Below, piece after piece: positions 33,185 through 42,739 of a stretch of DNA of 64,000 nt; within the stretch, counting starts at the first letter, position 1, and every line of letters begins with the position of its first letter. The stretch comes from Campylobacter canadensis. Lineage in GTDB: Bacteria; Campylobacterota; Campylobacteria; Campylobacterales; Campylobacteraceae. Below the pieces are notes generated by a model. It was not told the DNA's origin and made no database searches. It was given only the letters and a program-made list of their open reading frames with translations. Where the stretch lies: positions 1,364,001 to 1,428,000 of the forward strand of contig NZ_CP035946.1 of NCBI RefSeq assembly GCF_013177655.1. Reading direction: 5' to 3'. The translations under genes and the position numbers were made by a program.

Positions 33185-34380
33185 TTTAATAATTTCTCAA
33201 ACAATTCAACACTATCAAGTTGCTCCCAAGGATATGTTTTAACACCTACTTGACCAAGTGCAGCTACTTGTGCGTATGAAAAACCAGCTTTTTGTGGTTC
33301 ATCAAGGCTAAATTTTTGCTTAATCCACTTTGGTGTTAGAGCAAAATGTTTTTCAACAAAATCGCTTAATTCATCATCGCTAATTTTAGTATTAGTTCCC
33401 ATACAATCAACATTAATACTAGTTGGCTTTGCAATTCCTATAGCGTAGCTTAATTGCACTATACATTTTTTAGCTAATTTTGCTGCTACTATGTTCTTTG
33501 CAATATATCTTGCAGCATAAAGCCCACTTCTATCAACCTTAGTATAATCTTTACTTGATTGCGCTCCACCACCAATAGGAGAATACCCACCAAAACTATC
33601 AACAATTAATTTTCTACCAGTTAAACCACTATCATGCAAACTTGAGTGATTTACATATCTACCTGTTGGATTAATATAAATAATGCAGTCTTTTTCATTA
33701 AACAATTCTTTAGGCAAAGAACAGTCTTTAATTAAACTCATAATCTTAGCCCTAACCTCTTCTAAACTAAGGCTTTCAACACTAGGAGCTGAAACTACTA
33801 TGGTATGAATTTTTTGCGCTTTGCATTCTTCATAATTTTGTTTAGTGCCGTAATCAATTGTAACTTGAGTTTTAATATCAACACCAAATTCATTAGGATT
33901 ATTTAAAGCATATTCATAAACCTTATTACAAATTATTCTTGCATAAGTAATTGCAGCTGGCATATATTCACTAGCTTCACAACTAGCAAAACCAAACATA
34001 ATCCCTTGGTCTCCTGCTCCTATTTCTCCATCTTCTTTATCAACACCTTGATTAATATCATTACTTTGCTTATTTAATAAAACCTGAACTTTTATATCAT
34101 CAGGATGCAAACACTGTTCTTTGCTAAAACCATTTTTACCGTTATAACCAATCTTTGCTAAAGTTTTTTTCACTAATTCTTCGTATTCTTTAAAACTAAC
34201 ATCTAAATTAGATTTAATTTCTCCACCAATAATTACATTTTTTCCAGCAACAAAAACTTCTGATGCTACTCTTGCATTTTTATCGTAATTAATATGCAAA
34301 TCAACTATGCTATCAGCAATAATATCAGCACATTTATCAGGGTGTCCTGCACTTACAATTTCGCTTGTAAATAAATACAT
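33181..34380 (-). CDS. metK: S-adenosylmethionine synthetase
   Basis: This 399-residue protein has SAGHPDKCADIIADSI at residues 10-25, GAGDQGIMFGF at about 122-132, the flexible-loop region and the C-terminal GGGAQSSKDYTKVDRSGLY signature. It forms S-adenosylmethionine from methionine and ATP. It is first in a minus-strand operon and divergent from sstT across about 100 bp; metK beside sstT is also the C. jejuni arrangement. Confidence 0.97.
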   Translation of the reverse strand: MYLFTSEIVSAGHPDKCADIIADSIVDLHINYDKNARVASEVFVAGKNVIIGGEIKSNLDVSFKEYEELVKKTLAKIGYNGKNGFSKEQCLHPDDIKVQVLLNKQSNDINQGVDKEDGEIGAGDQGIMFGFASCEASEYMPAAITYARIICNKVYEYALNNPNEFGVDIKTQVTIDYGTKQNYEECKAQKIHTIVVSAPSVESLSLEEVRAKIMSLIKDCSLPKELFNEKDCIIYINPTGRYVNHSSLHDSGLTGRKLIVDSFGGYSPIGGGAQSSKDYTKVDRSGLYAARYIAKNIVAAKLAKKCIVQLSYAIGIAKPTSINVDCMGTNTKISDDELSDFVEKHFALTPKWIKQKFSLDEPQKAGFSYAQVAALGQVGVKTYPWEQLDSVELFEKLLK

Positions 34381-34476
34381 AATAAAAATCCTTTTTTTTA
34401 ATTTTTCAAATTGTATTTAAAAAAATTAATATTTTGTAAGGTAATTTTGTTATATTTTTGCTTTTTAGGAGTTAAA

Positions 34477-35715
34477 ATGTCATTATTAAGTAGTCTTATC
34501 AAACGCTATAAAAGCACAAATTTAATGCTGCAAATTTTTGTAGGAATAATCTTAGGTATCTTGGTTGGAATTTTTTTAAAAGACTTAGTTAATTATACTT
34601 CTTTGCTTGGAGTAATCTTTGTTGGTGCGCTAAAGGCTGTTGCACCGATTTTAGTCTTTGTTCTAGTTTTATGCGCTATTAGCACTAGGGTTTATGGAGA
34701 TGGCTCAAAAAGAATTAAAAATGTAATTATTTTATATTTAATAGGTACTTTTTTAGCTTCTGTTAGTGCTGTTGTAGCTTCATTTTTATTTCCAACAACC
34801 TTAAGTGGTATTAACGCTCAAGATTCAGTTAGCCTAGCAGCTCCATCTAGTATTGCTGCTGTATTTTCTGATTTATTATTTAAAATGATTGATAATCCTA
34901 TAAATGCACTAGCAACTGGTAATTATATTGGTATTTTAACTTGGTCAATTGCTTTAGGACTTGCTTTAAAAAATAGTTCAAATTCAATAAAAGAAGTGAT
35001 AAGCGAAGTAAATGATGGTACTATTCAAATAGTTAGATTTATAGTAAAATTAGCCCCATTTGGAATTTTTGGTCTTGTTAGCCAGAGTGTAAAAGAAGCA
35101 GGAATTAACGCTATGCAATCTTATTTACATTTACTTGCTGTTTTAGTTTTTACTATGCTTTTTGTAGCCTTTGTTTTAAATGCTTTAATTGTATTTTTAC
35201 TAACTAAAAAAAATCCATATCCACTAATATTTATTTGTATTAGGCATTCAGCTTTATATGCTTTTTTTACAAGAAGTTCAGCTGCAAATATTCCTGTAAA
35301 TATGGCTTTATGCGCAAAGTTAAATGTAAATAAAGACCTTTTTTCAATAGCAATTCCGCTCGGAGCAAATATAAATATGGCAGGAGCAGCAGTTACAATA
35401 GCTATTTTAGCGCTAAGCACTGCTCATACTTTAGGAATTAATATAAGTTTTACTCAAGCATTAATTTTAAGCTTCATAGCAGCACTTGGAGCTTGTGGGG
35501 CTAGCGGGGTTGCTGGTGGTTCGCTTTTACTTGTACCTTTGGCTTGTTCTTTATTTGGAATAAGCGATGCAATCTCATTAAAAGTAGTTGCAATTGGTTT
35601 TATAATTGGAGTTATTCAAGATAGCATAGAAACTGCGCTTAATAGCTCAACTGATGTACTTTTTACAGCAATTTGTTCTGATACAAAATTAAATTTAGAT
35701 TTTAAAAAGGATTAA
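34477..35715 (+). CDS. sstT: Sodium/serine(threonine) symporter SstT
   Basis: This is 412 residues from the ATG at 34477, chosen for the AGGAGTT ribosome-binding site; an upstream in-frame ATG at 34411 gives a non-homologous leader. It is a polytopic dicarboxylate/amino-acid:cation symporter-family protein, with TRSSAANIPVN, AIPLGANINMAGAA (HP2-like sodium and substrate site) and GACGASGVAGGSLLLVPLAC. It imports serine and threonine, important carbon sources for campylobacters. It ends 2 bp before pepF. Confidence 0.92.
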   Translation: MSLLSSLIKRYKSTNLMLQIFVGIILGILVGIFLKDLVNYTSLLGVIFVGALKAVAPILVFVLVLCAISTRVYGDGSKRIKNVIILYLIGTFLASVSAVVASFLFPTTLSGINAQDSVSLAAPSSIAAVFSDLLFKMIDNPINALATGNYIGILTWSIALGLALKNSSNSIKEVISEVNDGTIQIVRFIVKLAPFGIFGLVSQSVKEAGINAMQSYLHLLAVLVFTMLFVAFVLNALIVFLLTKKNPYPLIFICIRHSALYAFFTRSSAANIPVNMALCAKLNVNKDLFSIAIPLGANINMAGAAVTIAILALSTAHTLGINISFTQALILSFIAALGACGASGVAGGSLLLVPLACSLFGISDAISLKVVAIGFIIGVIQDSIETALNSSTDVLFTAICSDTKLNLDFKKD

Positions 35716-35717
35716 TA

Positions 35718-37415
35718 ATGAATTGGGATTTAACATTAATTTATAAAGATGATACACATTTAAACAACAGTCTAAACGAGCTTTCAAAACAAATAAATAA
35801 CTTTGTAGTAAAATATGAAAACAAATTAAAAAATGTAAATAATATTGATGAAGCTTTAGATGAATTAGACGATATTTATAATAAAATAAGCACTGCAAAT
35901 GCTTATGCTTATTTAAAATTTGCACAAAATAATCAAAACGGTGGATTTTTACAAAAAATAAGTGAAAAATGCACTGAACTTGCATCAAAAATAGTATTTT
36001 TTGAATTAGAATTTTGCAGTCTTGATAATGCAGAAAAATTAGCAAGTAAGAGTAAATATTCTTATATGCTTAGCAATTGGCTAATTAATAAAAAATATCT
36101 TTTAGAAAAACAAGCTCAAAGTGTATTTATGAAAATGCAAAATAATAGCGCTAATGCTTTTAGTCGTTTTTTTGATGAATTTTTGGCTGATATTGAGTTT
36201 AAATTTGATAATAAAACTATAAGCGAAGAAGAGCTTTTAAGTAAATTATACAACCCTGATAGAAAAATAAGAAAAAAGGCTGCTGATGCTTTTAGTAAAG
36301 GTTTAAAAAACAATATTAAACCACTTTTATTTACCTTTAATATGATTAAAAATATTCATAAAACTGAATGTGAAATTAAAGGCTACGAACACCCGCTTAA
36401 AGCAAGAAATATAAGCAATGAAATTAGTGACGAGAGTGTAAATTCTTTAATTAAAACTTGTGAAAATAATTTTAATTTAGTACATAAATTTTATAAGAAA
36501 AAAGCAAAACTTTTAAATATAAAACAATTAAAAGATTATGATAGATACGCTCCACTTAATCTTAATTCAAAAAATGATTGGGATTTTGAAAAATCTTGTA
36601 AATTAGTAAGAAAAAGTTTTAACGAATTTAACCCTAAATTTGCTTTAATAATGGATGAAGCTTTAAAAAATAAAGCAATAGATGTTTATCCTGCAAAGCA
36701 AAAAAGAGGTGGTGCTTTTTCTTATGGTATTAAACCTCAACCTTATGTTATGCTAAATCACACCTCAAATAGAAGAGATGCTTTTACTTTAGCGCACGAA
36801 CTTGGGCATTTAATACATCAAAAATTAGCAGGAGATAATCAAGCATTTTTTTACTCAGACACCCCACTTACAACGGCTGAAACTGCTAGTGTTTTTGCTG
36901 AAATGCTATTTTTTGACAGTATAAAAAAAGATTTAAATAAAGAAGATAAACAAGCCTTACTAGCTTCAAAAATTGAAGATATCTTTGCAACCTTATTTAG
37001 GCAAATTAATTTTACAACCTTTGAAATAGCACTACATAATCACGAAGGAGAATTAAGCCTAGAGCAAATTCAAACAATATGGATGCAAGAAAGTAAAAAA
37101 ATGTTTGCAAATAGCGTTATGTTAAGAGATGATTATAAGTATTGGTTTTCTTATATTCCGCATTTTATACATTCTCCGTTTTATTGCTATGCTTATTCTT
37201 ATGCACAGCTTTTAGTCTTAGCACTTTTTGGACTTTATAAAAGTAATAAGTGTGAAAATTTTGTGCAGATTTATGAAAAATTTTTAAGTCTTGGTTCAAG
37301 TAAAAGTCCTAGTGATTTGGTTGCAATGTTTGGACTTAATTTAGATGATGAAAGTTTTTGGCAACTTGGTATGAATGAAGTTAAAAAATTAGTTGATGAA
37401 TTTTGCGATGAGTGA
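35718..37415 (+). CDS. pepF: Oligoendopeptidase F
   Basis: This 565-residue M3-family zinc peptidase has the active site FTLAHELGHLIH (H360, E361, H364) with a third ligand in TTAETASVFAEML. It degrades oligopeptides in the cytoplasm. It follows sstT directly and overlaps the helicase gene by 8 bp, an order shared with C. jejuni. Confidence 0.93.
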   Translation: MNWDLTLIYKDDTHLNNSLNELSKQINNFVVKYENKLKNVNNIDEALDELDDIYNKISTANAYAYLKFAQNNQNGGFLQKISEKCTELASKIVFFELEFCSLDNAEKLASKSKYSYMLSNWLINKKYLLEKQAQSVFMKMQNNSANAFSRFFDEFLADIEFKFDNKTISEEELLSKLYNPDRKIRKKAADAFSKGLKNNIKPLLFTFNMIKNIHKTECEIKGYEHPLKARNISNEISDESVNSLIKTCENNFNLVHKFYKKKAKLLNIKQLKDYDRYAPLNLNSKNDWDFEKSCKLVRKSFNEFNPKFALIMDEALKNKAIDVYPAKQKRGGAFSYGIKPQPYVMLNHTSNRRDAFTLAHELGHLIHQKLAGDNQAFFYSDTPLTTAETASVFAEMLFFDSIKKDLNKEDKQALLASKIEDIFATLFRQINFTTFEIALHNHEGELSLEQIQTIWMQESKKMFANSVMLRDDYKYWFSYIPHFIHSPFYCYAYSYAQLLVLALFGLYKSNKCENFVQIYEKFLSLGSSKSPSDLVAMFGLNLDDESFWQLGMNEVKKLVDEFCDE

Positions 37416-39456
37416 TTTTTTAAATAGATTAAATAAAGAGCAAAAAAAGGCAGCTGAGCATATTGATGGTGCTTTACTTATTTTAGCTGGGGCTGGAACT
37501 GGCAAAACTCAAACTATGATTTCTAGAATTGTGTATTTAATTACACAAGTAGGAATTAGCGCTGAAAGTATTTTAAGTCTAACTTTTACAAATAAGGCTG
37601 CAGCTTCTATGCAAAATAGAGCTGTATCTATGCTAAAAGAAGAAAATTATGAAGGTATGATGCCAACTTTAAGCACCTTTCATAGTTTTGGAGTATGGTT
37701 TTTAAATGAATATAGTGAATATTTAAAAGATTACAGAGATGTAAATTATCAAATAATAGAACCAAACCAAAAAAAAGAAATCATAGAACATTTAGTAAAA
37801 TTAAATATGCAATCTTCTTTGCAAAATAAAAGTAAAGAAGATATAAAAGAAGAAAAGCAAAAAATAAATGACTTCTTAAAAAGCTGCATAGCCTATATTG
37901 AGCAATGTAAAAGTGCATTAATTTACGATGAAAATTCTTTAGAGCATAAATATTATTTACTTTATGAAAATGAACTAAAAATAAGAAATTATATTGATTT
38001 TGATGATTTAATCATCTTACCATACTTAATTTTAAAAAATAATCCAAAGTTAGCAAAAGAAGTATCATTAAGGTTTAATTATATTTGCGTTGATGAGTAT
38101 CAAGATACTAATTTAGCGCAATTAAAACTTTTAAAAATGCTTTGTGTTGCTCATCAAAATATAGTTGTAGTTGGAGATGATGACCAAAGCATTTACTCTT
38201 TTCGTTATGCAAGGGTAGAAAATATTTTAGAATTTCAAAAAGATTTTAAAAATGCAAAAATTATTAAATTAGAGCAAAATTATAGAAGCACACAAAATAT
38301 TTTAGATACAGCAAACAATCTAATTTCTCATAATAAAAATAGATATGGAAAAACTCTTTTTACTGATAATGACAGAGGTTTAGAAATTGAATTTTTGCAT
38401 ACTTACAATTCCGTATGTGATGAAATAAAAAGATTATTAAAAAACAATGTTGATTATGAAGAAATTTGCATTTTGTACCGTGCAAACTATGCATCAAATA
38501 ATATAGAACCAAGACTTATTGATAAAAAAATTGCTTATAAAGTTATAGGAACATTACCTTTTTTTCAAAAAGCTGAAATTAAAATAGTAATTAATTATTT
38601 AAGATTTTTAATAAATAACGATGATGATATTTTATTTAAAAAAATAATTAACACCCCTAAAAGAGGTTTTGGTGATAAAAAAATTGAATTATTAGAAAAA
38701 TATGCAAAAGAACATAATATATCACTTTTTGCAGCACTTAAAGAAAATCAAAATATAATAAAAAATTCAAATAGCATTAGCGAATTTATTGATATTTTTA
38801 ATATTAAAGAGCAAGACCAAAATATTATTTTTCAACAAAAAATTAAAAATCTTGCAATTGAAAATATGTATGATAATCCTGTAAATAGAGCTGAAAATAT
38901 TACTACATTTTTTAATATGCTATACAAAGAATGCTCAAGAAGTTATGACAAAATAAAACTAATTGAATTTTTAAATAATATTTCTTTACAAGAAAAAATT
39001 ATAGAAGAAAAGCAAAGTGCAATTAATCTTATGAGTATTCATGCGAGTAAGGGTTTAGAATTTGATTATGTATTTTTAATTGATTGTGAAAATACAAAAA
39101 TGCCACCTATTTATGCTGATAATTCTGAAGAAGAGCGTCGCTTAGCCTATGTTGCAATAACAAGAGCAAAAAAGAAATTTTATTGCCAATACGATGAAGG
39201 CAATCCAAGTATTTATATTCAACAAATGAGAATAAACACTAAAGCAAAAATTACTAAAAATAGTAGTTTTAATGTTGGAGATAGGGTTTTTCATAAAATT
39301 TTTCAAAATGGAATAGTGATTAAAAGCAGTGAAGATAAAAGCTTGGTAGATTTTGATGGTATGTTAAAAAATATCTCAAATTCTTTCTTGAAATTAGCAG
39401 AAAATGATGAAATTTACGAGTATGATGATATTAAAATAGATTATTCTGATATTTAA
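37408..39456 (+). CDS. UvrD/Rep-type SF1 DNA helicase
   Basis: This is 682 residues from the ATG at 37408 (MSDFLNRLNKEQKKAA); other in-frame starts at 37393 (TTG) and 37396 lie further inside pepF. Helicase motifs are visible: I LAGAGTGKTQTM, II VDEYQDTN, III GDDDQSIYSFR, IV EQNYRS, V INLMSIHASKGLEFD and VI RRLAYVAITRAKK. It is a 3'-5' helicase for repair or replication restart. The C-terminal RVFHKIFQNGIVIKSS segment is a Tudor-like tail typical of UvrD/PcrA. Confidence 0.93.
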   Translation: MSDFLNRLNKEQKKAAEHIDGALLILAGAGTGKTQTMISRIVYLITQVGISAESILSLTFTNKAAASMQNRAVSMLKEENYEGMMPTLSTFHSFGVWFLNEYSEYLKDYRDVNYQIIEPNQKKEIIEHLVKLNMQSSLQNKSKEDIKEEKQKINDFLKSCIAYIEQCKSALIYDENSLEHKYYLLYENELKIRNYIDFDDLIILPYLILKNNPKLAKEVSLRFNYICVDEYQDTNLAQLKLLKMLCVAHQNIVVVGDDDQSIYSFRYARVENILEFQKDFKNAKIIKLEQNYRSTQNILDTANNLISHNKNRYGKTLFTDNDRGLEIEFLHTYNSVCDEIKRLLKNNVDYEEICILYRANYASNNIEPRLIDKKIAYKVIGTLPFFQKAEIKIVINYLRFLINNDDDILFKKIINTPKRGFGDKKIELLEKYAKEHNISLFAALKENQNIIKNSNSISEFIDIFNIKEQDQNIIFQQKIKNLAIENMYDNPVNRAENITTFFNMLYKECSRSYDKIKLIEFLNNISLQEKIIEEKQSAINLMSIHASKGLEFDYVFLIDCENTKMPPIYADNSEEERRLAYVAITRAKKKFYCQYDEGNPSIYIQQMRINTKAKITKNSSFNVGDRVFHKIFQNGIVIKSSEDKSLVDFDGMLKNISNSFLKLAENDEIYEYDDIKIDYSDI

Positions 39457-39519
39457 AAAAGTTAAAAATTATCTTTTTTAGGCTAATATTTAAAAATTAT
39501 TTAATTAAAAGGAGAAAAA

Positions 39520-40014
39520 ATGAAAAATGTAGCTATTTTTTATGCTTCAAAAGGTGGAGTTACAAAGGATTTTGCAGAAAAAATCGCAAGTAAAATAAAT
39601 GCTGATGTTATTAATATAAAAGATGTTGAAGTAAAGGCTTTAGAAGATTATAAAAATGTAATTTTAATGAGTTCAAGTTATTTTTTTGGTGCTTTATGTG
39701 AAGACTGGGGTTCAAAGGTAAAATTACTACATACTGTTGATTTTACAAATAAAAATGTAGCTTTAGTTGCTGTTGGTTCTTGCGAACGCCACGCTGATAG
39801 TTTTTGCTCTGGAGTAGCTGATTTTTATGATAAATTAGCAAATAGCGGTGCAAGATTTATTGGCTTTGTAAATGCAAAAGATTACAATTACACTTTCTCA
39901 AGATTACAATTTGGAAATTATCTAAGAGCGCTTTGCCTAGATAAAGCAGATGCAGATAAAAATGATGAAAGAATTAATAAGTGGGTAGAAAATATTAAAC
40001 ATTTCTTAGCATAA
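39520..40014 (+). CDS. fldA: Flavodoxin
   Basis: This 164-residue protein has an N-terminal FMN-phosphate loop (FYASKGGVTKDFAEKIA) and later aromatic FMN contacts (SSSYFFGALCEDWG, GSCERHAD). In Campylobacter, flavodoxin is the electron acceptor of pyruvate and 2-oxoglutarate oxidoreductases. It has its own ribosome-binding site (AAAAGGAG) and a 63-bp upstream gap that could hold a promoter. Confidence 0.93.
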   Translation: MKNVAIFYASKGGVTKDFAEKIASKINADVINIKDVEVKALEDYKNVILMSSSYFFGALCEDWGSKVKLLHTVDFTNKNVALVAVGSCERHADSFCSGVADFYDKLANSGARFIGFVNAKDYNYTFSRLQFGNYLRALCLDKADADKNDERINKWVENIKHFLA

Positions 40015-40062
40015 TGGAATGCTTTTTGCTTATAACCTCTTTAAAGTTATTTGGAGGTTATA

Positions 40063-40863
40063 ATGCAAATTATTCAAACACTACAATCAATTAGCATAAA
40101 TACTCAAGATTTATCGTGTTTTAACGAGATTAAAACGATAATGAATAAAAATTTTTCTCAAAATATTGGCAAGAAAGCAAAACTTTTATCTTTTTATGTA
40201 GAAAACGAAATTCCACAAAGAAAATACTTTTTAAAATTCTTATCTATTTTAAATAAAAAATACAATAATGAAAAACTTGTAAATATTAGCACTTCATATT
40301 ATAAGACTTTTAAACTCACGCTAAATAGTATAAATCCGCTATCTATTATATTACACTGCAAATTAGATTTTAATAAAAAACAAATTATTTTAAATTTTGA
40401 TAACTTAGATAAAATTTTAATAACATACTTAAAAAATTATTTCAAAGAACATTCAGTTATTACAATTAACAATCAATTTATAATTACTTATAAAGATGAC
40501 AATACTCTAACGCTACTTGATAATTTATGCTCTTGCAATGAACATTTAAATTATTGTATAAATTTTTCTTTAAGCGAGCTAGCGTATTTGCAATTTAAAA
40601 AAGAAATAAAAAGTATTCTTAAAAAAGATAACAGATTTTTAAATATTTGCCAGCTTTTAGAAGAGCATTTTAAAACTTTAGGTGTTGAAGTTGGAGTATC
40701 ATTTGATGAAGTTAGAAACAAGTATTTAAAATTATCTAAAATGTATCATCCTGATTTTCATAGCGAAAAAAGCGAACAAGTAAAAGAAATTTTAAGACAA
40801 AAATTTCAAGCAATTAACTACGCTTACGAATGTTTAAAGCCTTTATACAAAAATGCTAGTTAA
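40063..40863 (+). CDS. DnaJ-like protein with C-terminal J domain
   Basis: This is 266 residues from the ATG at 40063 (GGAGG in front). The last about 60 residues form a J domain: VSFDEVRNKYLKLSKMYHPD followed by KEILRQKFQAINYAYECL, with the essential HPD at about residues 228-230. The 200-residue N-terminal part is unrecognised (no membrane helix, no Gly/Phe or zinc domain). It probably directs DnaK to a specific client, as in DjlA-type co-chaperones with the J domain at the C-terminus. Confidence 0.75.
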   Translation: MQIIQTLQSISINTQDLSCFNEIKTIMNKNFSQNIGKKAKLLSFYVENEIPQRKYFLKFLSILNKKYNNEKLVNISTSYYKTFKLTLNSINPLSIILHCKLDFNKKQIILNFDNLDKILITYLKNYFKEHSVITINNQFIITYKDDNTLTLLDNLCSCNEHLNYCINFSLSELAYLQFKKEIKSILKKDNRFLNICQLLEEHFKTLGVEVGVSFDEVRNKYLKLSKMYHPDFHSEKSEQVKEILRQKFQAINYAYECLKPLYKNAS

Positions 40864-40895
40864 TTTTTATTAAACACAAAATTATTATTTTTTGC

Positions 40896-40901
40896 TAGAA
40901 T
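40896..40901 (+). promoter_or_regulatory. Candidate -10 box of the accB operon
   Basis: TAGAAT preceded by TTTGC lies 25 bp before the accB ATG and its AAGGAG site. A T-rich stretch upstream is typical of Campylobacter promoters. Confidence 0.4.
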
Positions 40902-40926
40902 TAAATTTTTTAATCAAGGAGTAAAT

Positions 40927-41376
40927 ATGACAAAAGAAGAAATTAAAGAACTAATAGATATATTTTCAGCTGCAAGTATAGGCAAAATTCAAATCAAACA
41001 AGGAGAATTTGAAATAAGCCTAGAAAAGCAAGGAGCAATAGTAGAAAATCCTATTTTAGCTTGCCCTCCACCACCAGCACCAACTCCAATAAATATTAAT
41101 GTTGCTAATGATAGCAATAAGCCAAGTTCAAAACACGAAAATACATTAACATCTCCAATGGTAGGAACTTTTTATGAAGCTCCAAGTCCAGGTGCAGCAC
41201 CTTTTGCAAAAGTTGGACAAACACTTAAAAAAGGTGATACTATTTGCATAGTAGAAGCGATGAAAATTATGAATGAAATTGAAGCTGAATATGATTGCAA
41301 AATTATTTCTCGTTTAGTTGATAATGGGCAGCCTGTTGAATTTGGAACTGATTTATTTGTAGTAGAGAAATTATAA
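40927..41376 (+). CDS. accB: Biotin carboxyl carrier protein of acetyl-CoA carboxylase
   Basis: This is a 149-residue protein. An N-terminal helix (TKEEIKELIDIFSAASIG), a Pro/Ala linker (ACPPPPAPTPIN) and the C-terminal biotinyl domain with EAMKIMNEIE, whose Lys carries biotin, are present. It works with AccC in the first step of fatty-acid synthesis. Its stop and the accC start share bases (TAATG at 41374-41378). Confidence 0.96.
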   Translation: MTKEEIKELIDIFSAASIGKIQIKQGEFEISLEKQGAIVENPILACPPPPAPTPININVANDSNKPSSKHENTLTSPMVGTFYEAPSPGAAPFAKVGQTLKKGDTICIVEAMKIMNEIEAEYDCKIISRLVDNGQPVEFGTDLFVVEKL

Positions 41377-42710
41377 TGAAAGAAATAAAAAGAATTTTAA
41401 TTGCAAATCGTGGTGAAATAGCATTAAGAGCTATTAGAACCATCAAAGAAATGGGTAAAGAAGCAATATGTGTTTATTCAATCGCCGATAAAGAAGCATT
41501 ATATTTAAAATACTGTGATGCTAGTATTTGTATTGGTGGTGCTAAATCAAGTGAAAGTTATTTAAATATTCCTGCAATTATTAGCGCTGCTGAATTAAGC
41601 GGAGCTGATGCTATTTTTCCTGGATATGGTTTTTTAAGCGAAAATCAAAATTTTGTTGAAATTTGTGAAAAGCATAATATTAAATTCATAGGTCCAAGCG
41701 TTGAAGCTATGAATATTATGAGTAATAAAAGTAAAGCAAAACAAGTTATGCAAAGAGCAGGAGTACCTGTAATTCCTGGTAGCGATGGTGCTATAAAAGA
41801 CTTAGAAAGTGCAAAGAAATTAGCAGAAGAAATAGGTTTTCCTGTTATTTTAAAAGCTGCAGCAGGTGGCGGTGGTCGTGGAATGCGTGTTGTAGAAAAA
41901 TCTAGCGATTTAGAAAAGGCTTATTGGTCAGCTGAAAGCGAGGCTTTAAGTGCTTTTGGTGATGGTACTATGTATATGGAAAAATATATTAAAAACCCAC
42001 GCCATATTGAAGTGCAAATAATTGGTGATAGTTTTGGTAATGTAATTCATATTGGTGAAAGAGACTGCTCATTACAAAGACGCCATCAAAAATTAATTGA
42101 AGAAAGCCCTGCAATTATATTAGAGCAAAGCACAAGAGAAAAACTGCACAACACCGCAATAAAAGCTGCAAAAGCAATCGGCTATGAAGGTGCTGGAACT
42201 TTTGAATTTTTACTTGATGATAAACAAAATTTTTATTTTATTGAGATGAATACAAGATTACAAGTTGAACACTGCGTTAGCGAAATGTGCAGCGGAGAAG
42301 ATATTATTAAGCATATGATAAATGTAGCTCAAGGTTTAGCTCTTCCAAAACAAGAAGAAATTAATTTTAAAGGTCACTCAATTGAATGCCGTATCACAGC
42401 AGAAGACCCAAAAACATTTACTCCAAGCCCTGGTACAATTAGCAAATATGCAGCTCCAGCTGGTGCAAATACAAGAATGGAAAGCCATATGTATCAAGGT
42501 TATGCTGTTCCGCCTTTTTATGATTCAATGATAGGAAAATTAGTAGTTTGGGCGCCAAGTAGACAAGAAGCAATAATTAGAATGAAAAGAGCCTTGAATG
42601 AACTAATTATAGGTGGAATTAAAAGTACAAGAGATTTTCATCTTTCAATGATGGACAACCCTGATTTTATCAATAATAATTTTGATACAAATTATCTAAG
42701 CAGAAAGTAA
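41376..42710 (+). CDS. accC: Biotin carboxylase of acetyl-CoA carboxylase
   Basis: This is a 444-residue protein: N-terminal ILIANRGEIALRAIR, ATP-grasp loop AAAGGGGRGMRVV, catalytic ERDCSLQRRHQK and FYFIEMNTRLQVEH. It carboxylates the biotin on AccB using bicarbonate and ATP. The carboxyltransferase genes are not in the window. Confidence 0.97.
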   Translation: MKEIKRILIANRGEIALRAIRTIKEMGKEAICVYSIADKEALYLKYCDASICIGGAKSSESYLNIPAIISAAELSGADAIFPGYGFLSENQNFVEICEKHNIKFIGPSVEAMNIMSNKSKAKQVMQRAGVPVIPGSDGAIKDLESAKKLAEEIGFPVILKAAAGGGGRGMRVVEKSSDLEKAYWSAESEALSAFGDGTMYMEKYIKNPRHIEVQIIGDSFGNVIHIGERDCSLQRRHQKLIEESPAIILEQSTREKLHNTAIKAAKAIGYEGAGTFEFLLDDKQNFYFIEMNTRLQVEHCVSEMCSGEDIIKHMINVAQGLALPKQEEINFKGHSIECRITAEDPKTFTPSPGTISKYAAPAGANTRMESHMYQGYAVPPFYDSMIGKLVVWAPSRQEAIIRMKRALNELIIGGIKSTRDFHLSMMDNPDFINNNFDTNYLSRK

Positions 42711-42739
42711 TTCTTTCTGCTAGCAAAAAGGAGTTTTAT

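Noticed and set aside
35695-36045. Minus-strand open frame of 116 codons at the start of pepF
   Set aside because: It is antisense to the conserved pepF N-terminal region, with residue composition (H, L, Y, C-rich) not resembling a real protein.
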